From SZUA-254 sp031379665 (GTDB lineage Bacteria > Bacteroidota > Ignavibacteria > UBA10030 > SZUA-254), in NCBI GenBank assembly GCA_031379665.1, contig JANNFI010000103.1:1-9895 (forward strand): a stretch of 9,895 bases of DNA, written 5' to 3'. Below the pieces are notes generated by a model that did not search any database, was not told the origin of the DNA, and saw only the letters and a program-made list of their open reading frames with translations. Shown here in pieces: positions 6,930-9,895 of this stretch (position 1 is the first letter of the stretch; every line of letters starts with the position of its first letter). A program made the position numbers and the translations under genes.

Positions 6930-9667
6930 GGGTTCACCAGTTTGGCGAAGCCCGGGTGTGCCTTGAGCGACGCCCACCGGGGATCGAGTTTCAGGATGTT
7001 TGGCGCGATGTTGGACGGGATCTCGAGCAGGTCGGTGAGGATCGTGACGGCGGAGTCTGGCTGGCCGCTCATCGCGTAGATCCTGGCCAGTTCCGTGAGC
7101 CGGAACATCCCGCGCCAGGCTTCTTTGCTCATCGGCATCAGGTCGACGCCCTTCTTCCCCTCGGCGATCGCATCGTTTTTCCGGCCCAAACCCGCAAGTG
7201 CGATGCCAAGCGCGGAATGGTATCGGGCATCTCCCGGGTCGTCGTGGATCTTTTGCTCGAGCTCGACTCGGGCGCTGTCGTACCACGATGCAGCGCGATT
7301 GTCTTTCAGAAGGGACCTGATTTCGGCAAGGATCAGGGACTGTGGCTGGTAAAAGAACTGGTTGCTGAGAGGTTGAGGCATCCTCGACTCCGCGATGCGT
7401 AGCGCCTCGGTGTAATTCCCGTCGTAAAGTTCGAGCTGGACGGCCAAATAGTGAATGGACGTGTATCCGGGATAGTCGTTCAGGAGCGACGCCTTTTTGA
7501 TGGCTTCCCTCGCGCGGAGGGTACTGCCATCCTTCTTGACGAGGACGCTGACATAGGTATCGTAAGTTCCGATCAGGTCCGGGCTAAGCGAGATGGCGCG
7601 GCTCACGAAATCCTCGGCGCGCGTGAAGTCGCGAAGCAGCTCGTATGTCTGCGCGGTGTTGTAGAGGTACTCTGAACGCCTCGGATCTATCTCGATGGCG
7701 CTCGTCATAGACGCGATTGCTTCCTTCATCTTGCCCTGCCTGCGCTGGACGGCTCCGATGCCGAGGAGGAGGCGCCCGTCGTTCGGTTTCCCCTTCAACG
7801 CGACCGAGAGCTCGCTCAGGGCGTTGTCGTAGTCGAGGCGGCCCCAGTAGTAGTAGTACCCGAGCGACATATGGGCTTCGGGGAGGGTCGGATCGATCCT
7901 GAGGGCGCGGTCGACCGCGGCCTTCGCCTTCGTGAGCCTCTCCTCGGTGTGGTCGAAGAAGAACCAGTAGATCCCCGAATGGCATTCGGAGAGCGCCGCC
8001 CAGGCGAGCGCGAAATTCGGGTCGGTGTCGACCGCCTTCTGGTACATATCGGCCGCGATTTCGAAATCTTCCTTCTTGTAACTCCTCCTGAGGTATTCGT
8101 TGCCGCGGAGGTAGAGGTCGTAGGCCTCGGCGTCTTCGGTGGATTTTTTCCCGAGGCGGTCCCGTTCGGGGCTGAGGAGCGAAACACCCATCGCGCCGGC
8201 GACCTGCGAGGCGACGTCCGACTGGATCGTGAAGACGTCCGACACCACCGCGTTGAACGACTGCGACCAGACCTGCGTTCCGTCGTCCACCCTGATGAGG
8301 GCCGGGCTGACGCGGACCCTCGATTGCCCGCCCTCCCCCGGACTCCAGCGGATCGTCCCCTGGAGGACGTATCCCACACCGAGTTCGTTCCCGATCTCCT
8401 GCATCGTCTTCGTGGTTTTCTTGTACTGCCGCGCGCTTGTCGTGGCGATGACGCCGAGCCCGGAGAGTCCCGAGAGCTTTCCGGTGATCTCCTCGGTGAT
8501 GCCGTCGGCGAAGTATTCCTGGTCGGCGGAGCCGAGGTTCTCGAACGGCAGGACGACGAGCATTTTCCTCGTCCCATCGTCCCCGGCGCCGCTCACGCCG
8601 GCCTTCGGTCCGAAGAGGAAATACCCGGCCGCGGCCAGGACGACTACCGCGATCGCCGACACGATGAACGTTGTCCGGCCCCGTTTTGGAGAGGACGCGG
8701 AAGCATCACCCGACGATGGCGTCCGGAGCGACTGGGACGGCTGGTCGACTGTTCCGCTGCCGGTCGCGCGACCGACGCGCGAAGTGTCGCCGGCCGGGCG
8801 TGAGGAGGAGACCGCCGATCGGTCGATCTCCATCGAAGGCCGCGAAACCTTCGTGGACTGTTTTTGTATCCGCCGTAATTCGCTCACGAGGTCGTCGGCG
8901 TGCTGATAACGGTCGGCCGGGTCTTTCTCGAGGCACCGGAGTATCACTGCGACCAGCCCGGCGGGGAGGTCCTGCCGGTATTTCTCGACCGGCTCCGGTT
9001 CCTCGTTCAGCACGGAGTACATCACCGCCGCTTCGTGTTCTCCCCTGAAGGGGATTGCGCCGGTGAGCATCTCGAAGAGCACGACGCCGAATGAAAAAAT
9101 GTCGGAACGCGGATCGACCTCTTCGCCGCGCACCTGCTCGGGCGCCATGTAGGCCAGCGTGCCGACGGTGCTCGACGAGCGCGTAAGTTTGAGCGACCCC
9201 TTGATCTTGGCCAGGCCGAAGTCCATCACCTTCACCTGGTTCCGCGAGTTCACCATGATGTTGTCGGCTTTGATGTCGCGGTGGACGACGCCCTTGCCGT
9301 GCGCCTCGTGGAGCGCCTCGCCGATCTGGATGGCGTACCCGACCGCTTCGCCGACGCCCTTCACCGGCATTTTCTCGCGCATCGTCAACCCGTCGACGTA
9401 TTCCATCACGATGAAGCTCTCCGTCCCCACCTCTTCAAGGTAGTAGATGGTGCAGATATTCGGATGGTTGAGCGCCGAGGCGGATTTCGCCTCCTGGAGG
9501 AATCGCGACTTGTCCGGCTGGTTGGCTGTGAGACGTTGCGGGAGGAATTTCAGCGCGACCGTTCGGCCAAGCTTGGTGTCTTCGGCCTTGTAGACCACGC
9601 CCATCCCCCCCTCGCCGAGTTTATCGAGGATTTTATAGTGCGATATGATTTGACCGATGTCTGGCAT
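6926..9667 (-). CDS. membrane Ser/Thr protein kinase with FlgO/TolB-N-like domain and TPR repeats (kinase A)
   Basis: The 913-residue protein has a kinase domain at about 11-267 with GEGGMG (18-23), Lys40, Glu59, HRD (129-131) plus Lys133 and Asn136, DFG (149-151) and APE (175-177). It should be active, with likely activation-loop sites in RSSSTVGT (163-170). A Ser-rich linker and PKRGR lead to one membrane helix at about 332-352. Residues about 367-497 match the FlgO/TolB-N-like module often joined to TPRs in bacterial kinases, cyclases and CadC-like regulators; key strings are VVLPFENLG, YFADGITEEI and GYVLQGTIR. About 513-850 holds TPR-like helical pairs, for example AIEIDPRRSEYLYNTAQTYE. 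The tail LKLDPRWASLKAHPGF is typical of such TPR proteins. The ATG at 9667 is the first possible start because a TGA lies two codons upstream; no clear Shine-Dalgarno is seen. It leads the kinase series, and its stop overlaps the start of kinase B. Ligands and substrates are unknown. Confidence 0.92.
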   Translation of the reverse strand: MPDIGQIISHYKILDKLGEGGMGVVYKAEDTKLGRTVALKFLPQRLTANQPDKSRFLQEAKSASALNHPNICTIYYLEEVGTESFIVMEYVDGLTMREKMPVKGVGEAVGYAIQIGEALHEAHGKGVVHRDIKADNIMVNSRNQVKVMDFGLAKIKGSLKLTRSSSTVGTLAYMAPEQVRGEEVDPRSDIFSFGVVLFEMLTGAIPFRGEHEAAVMYSVLNEEPEPVEKYRQDLPAGLVAVILRCLEKDPADRYQHADDLVSELRRIQKQSTKVSRPSMEIDRSAVSSSRPAGDTSRVGRATGSGTVDQPSQSLRTPSSGDASASSPKRGRTTFIVSAIAVVVLAAAGYFLFGPKAGVSGAGDDGTRKMLVVLPFENLGSADQEYFADGITEEITGKLSGLSGLGVIATTSARQYKKTTKTMQEIGNELGVGYVLQGTIRWSPGEGGQSRVRVSPALIRVDDGTQVWSQSFNAVVSDVFTIQSDVASQVAGAMGVSLLSPERDRLGKKSTEDAEAYDLYLRGNEYLRRSYKKEDFEIAADMYQKAVDTDPNFALAWAALSECHSGIYWFFFDHTEERLTKAKAAVDRALRIDPTLPEAHMSLGYYYYWGRLDYDNALSELSVALKGKPNDGRLLLGIGAVQRRQGKMKEAIASMTSAIEIDPRRSEYLYNTAQTYELLRDFTRAEDFVSRAISLSPDLIGTYDTYVSVLVKKDGSTLRAREAIKKASLLNDYPGYTSIHYLAVQLELYDGNYTEALRIAESRMPQPLSNQFFYQPQSLILAEIRSLLKDNRAASWYDSARVELEQKIHDDPGDARYHSALGIALAGLGRKNDAIAEGKKGVDLMPMSKEAWRGMFRLTELARIYAMSGQPDSAVTILTDLLEIPSNIAPNILKLDPRWASLKAHPGFAKLVNP

Positions 9668-9736
9668 GGTTCAGGAAAATATGACCGATGATGGTGATGA
9701 CGGCTCCGACGAGAGGGCCGCGACAGCGAGGTCTCG
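9668..9736 (-). other. gap between the upstream gene and kinase A
   Basis: This is the longest non-coding stretch of the window. If the kinase train has its own promoter here it is not recognisable: there is one A/T-rich patch (CATATTTTCC, about 9672-9681) but no matching -35 element. No Shine-Dalgarno precedes the ATG at 9667. Co-transcription with the upstream gene is equally possible. Confidence 0.4.
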
Positions 9737-9738
9737 CT
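9725..9738 (-). other. short inverted repeat at the end of the upstream gene
   Basis: The minus strand reads AGCGAGACCTCGCT, which can form a five-pair stem with a four-base loop and overlaps the TAG stop at 9737-9739. No T-run follows (TGTCGCGGCCC comes next), so it is at best a weak or factor-assisted stop for transcription. Confidence 0.3.
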
Positions 9739-9895
9739 ATTTCACATTCTGCTGCATCGCGCGCAGCTCGTCGAACCAGCCCGTCACGACGTTGATGGTC
9801 GAGGGCGCGCTGACGCCGGTGACGACCTTGATGACGGCCCAGCGCATCCCCACGGGGTCGAACGAAGCGTCGACGATGTTCGCCTTCACGGAGCT
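9737..9895 (-). CDS. C-terminal end of an unidentified protein (partial)
   Basis: The last 52 codons are open on the minus strand from the window edge to a TAG at 9737-9739. They contain VDASFDPVGMRWAVIKVV and then NVVTGWFDELRAMQQNVK. The composition, with a hydrophobic strand-like stretch followed by an amphipathic helix, looks like a real folded C-terminus and continues the strand and GC-rich codon style of the neighbours. I do not recognise the family from this fragment. The gene precedes kinase A by about 70 bases and could belong to the same transcription unit. Confidence 0.7.
   Translation of the reverse strand, partial: SSVKANIVDASFDPVGMRWAVIKVVTGVSAPSTINVVTGWFDELRAMQQNVK

Noticed and set aside
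6930..7286. 119-residue N-terminal extension of kinase B
   Set aside because: It is the shadow frame of the kinase A TPR region. All paralogues start at MIGQ or MPDIGQ, and the ATGA overlap gives a natural start at 6929.
444..8656. Five GCGATCGC octamers (444, 2186, 3237, 7164, 8649), like the HIP1 palindrome of cyanobacteria; by base composition I would expect fewer than one
   Set aside because: Four of the five simply encode Ala-Ile-Ala as GCG-ATC-GC. in real genes and the fifth encodes Gly-Asp-Arg-Arg; protein content and codon bias explain the excess, and the organism does not look cyanobacterial.
9725..9738. Intrinsic terminator after the upstream gene
   Set aside because: The stem is only five pairs and no T-rich tract follows, so I list it only as an inverted repeat.

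Overview
The window is GC-rich (about 60 % by eye) and is one minus-strand gene train, read from right to left. Three complete genes encode membrane-anchored, Hanks-type serine/threonine kinases. A fourth kinase gene is cut by the left edge, and a secreted M24 metallopeptidase gene lies between the third and fourth. The N-terminal consensus (MIGQTISHYKILEKLGEGGMGVVYKA-like) with TolB-type propeller or TPR sensors is typical of Acidobacteriota and of FCB-group lineages such as Ignavibacteria-like Bacteroidota or Zixibacteria. I cannot place the organism more closely. Nothing suggests a phage, plasmid, insertion sequence, CRISPR array or RNA gene.

Layout in the direction of transcription: (i) the last 52 codons of an unidentified protein, 9895-9737; (ii) a 68-base gap, 9669-9736 approximately, with no convincing promoter; (iii) kinase A, 9667-6926, made of kinase, one membrane helix, a FlgO/TolB-N-like domain and TPRs; (iv) kinase B, 6929-4251, made of kinase, one membrane helix and a PD40/TolB-like propeller, whose ATG overlaps the TGA of kinase A as ATGA; (v) kinase C, 4240-1484, with the same architecture as B, starting 10 bases after B stops; (vi) a signal-peptide-bearing Xaa-Pro aminopeptidase-like protein, 1444-89, starting 39 bases after C stops behind a strong AAGGAG; (vii) the first 11 codons of kinase D, 33-1, behind AAGGA. 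Coding is almost continuous, and no stretch over 300 bases lacks a gene.

The short gaps, common strand and lack of visible terminators suggest a polycistronic unit from kinase A through kinase D. All three complete kinases keep every catalytic residue of active RD kinases. They share an STKV(S/H)R motif at the end of the kinase domain and one membrane helix with basic residues on the cytoplasmic side. The kinases should therefore be cytoplasmic, with the propellers or TPR modules outside the inner membrane, and the peptidase is predicted to be exported to that same side. The array looks like tandem duplication followed by swapping or divergence of the sensor half. What the sensors detect, and what the kinases phosphorylate, cannot be read from the sequence.
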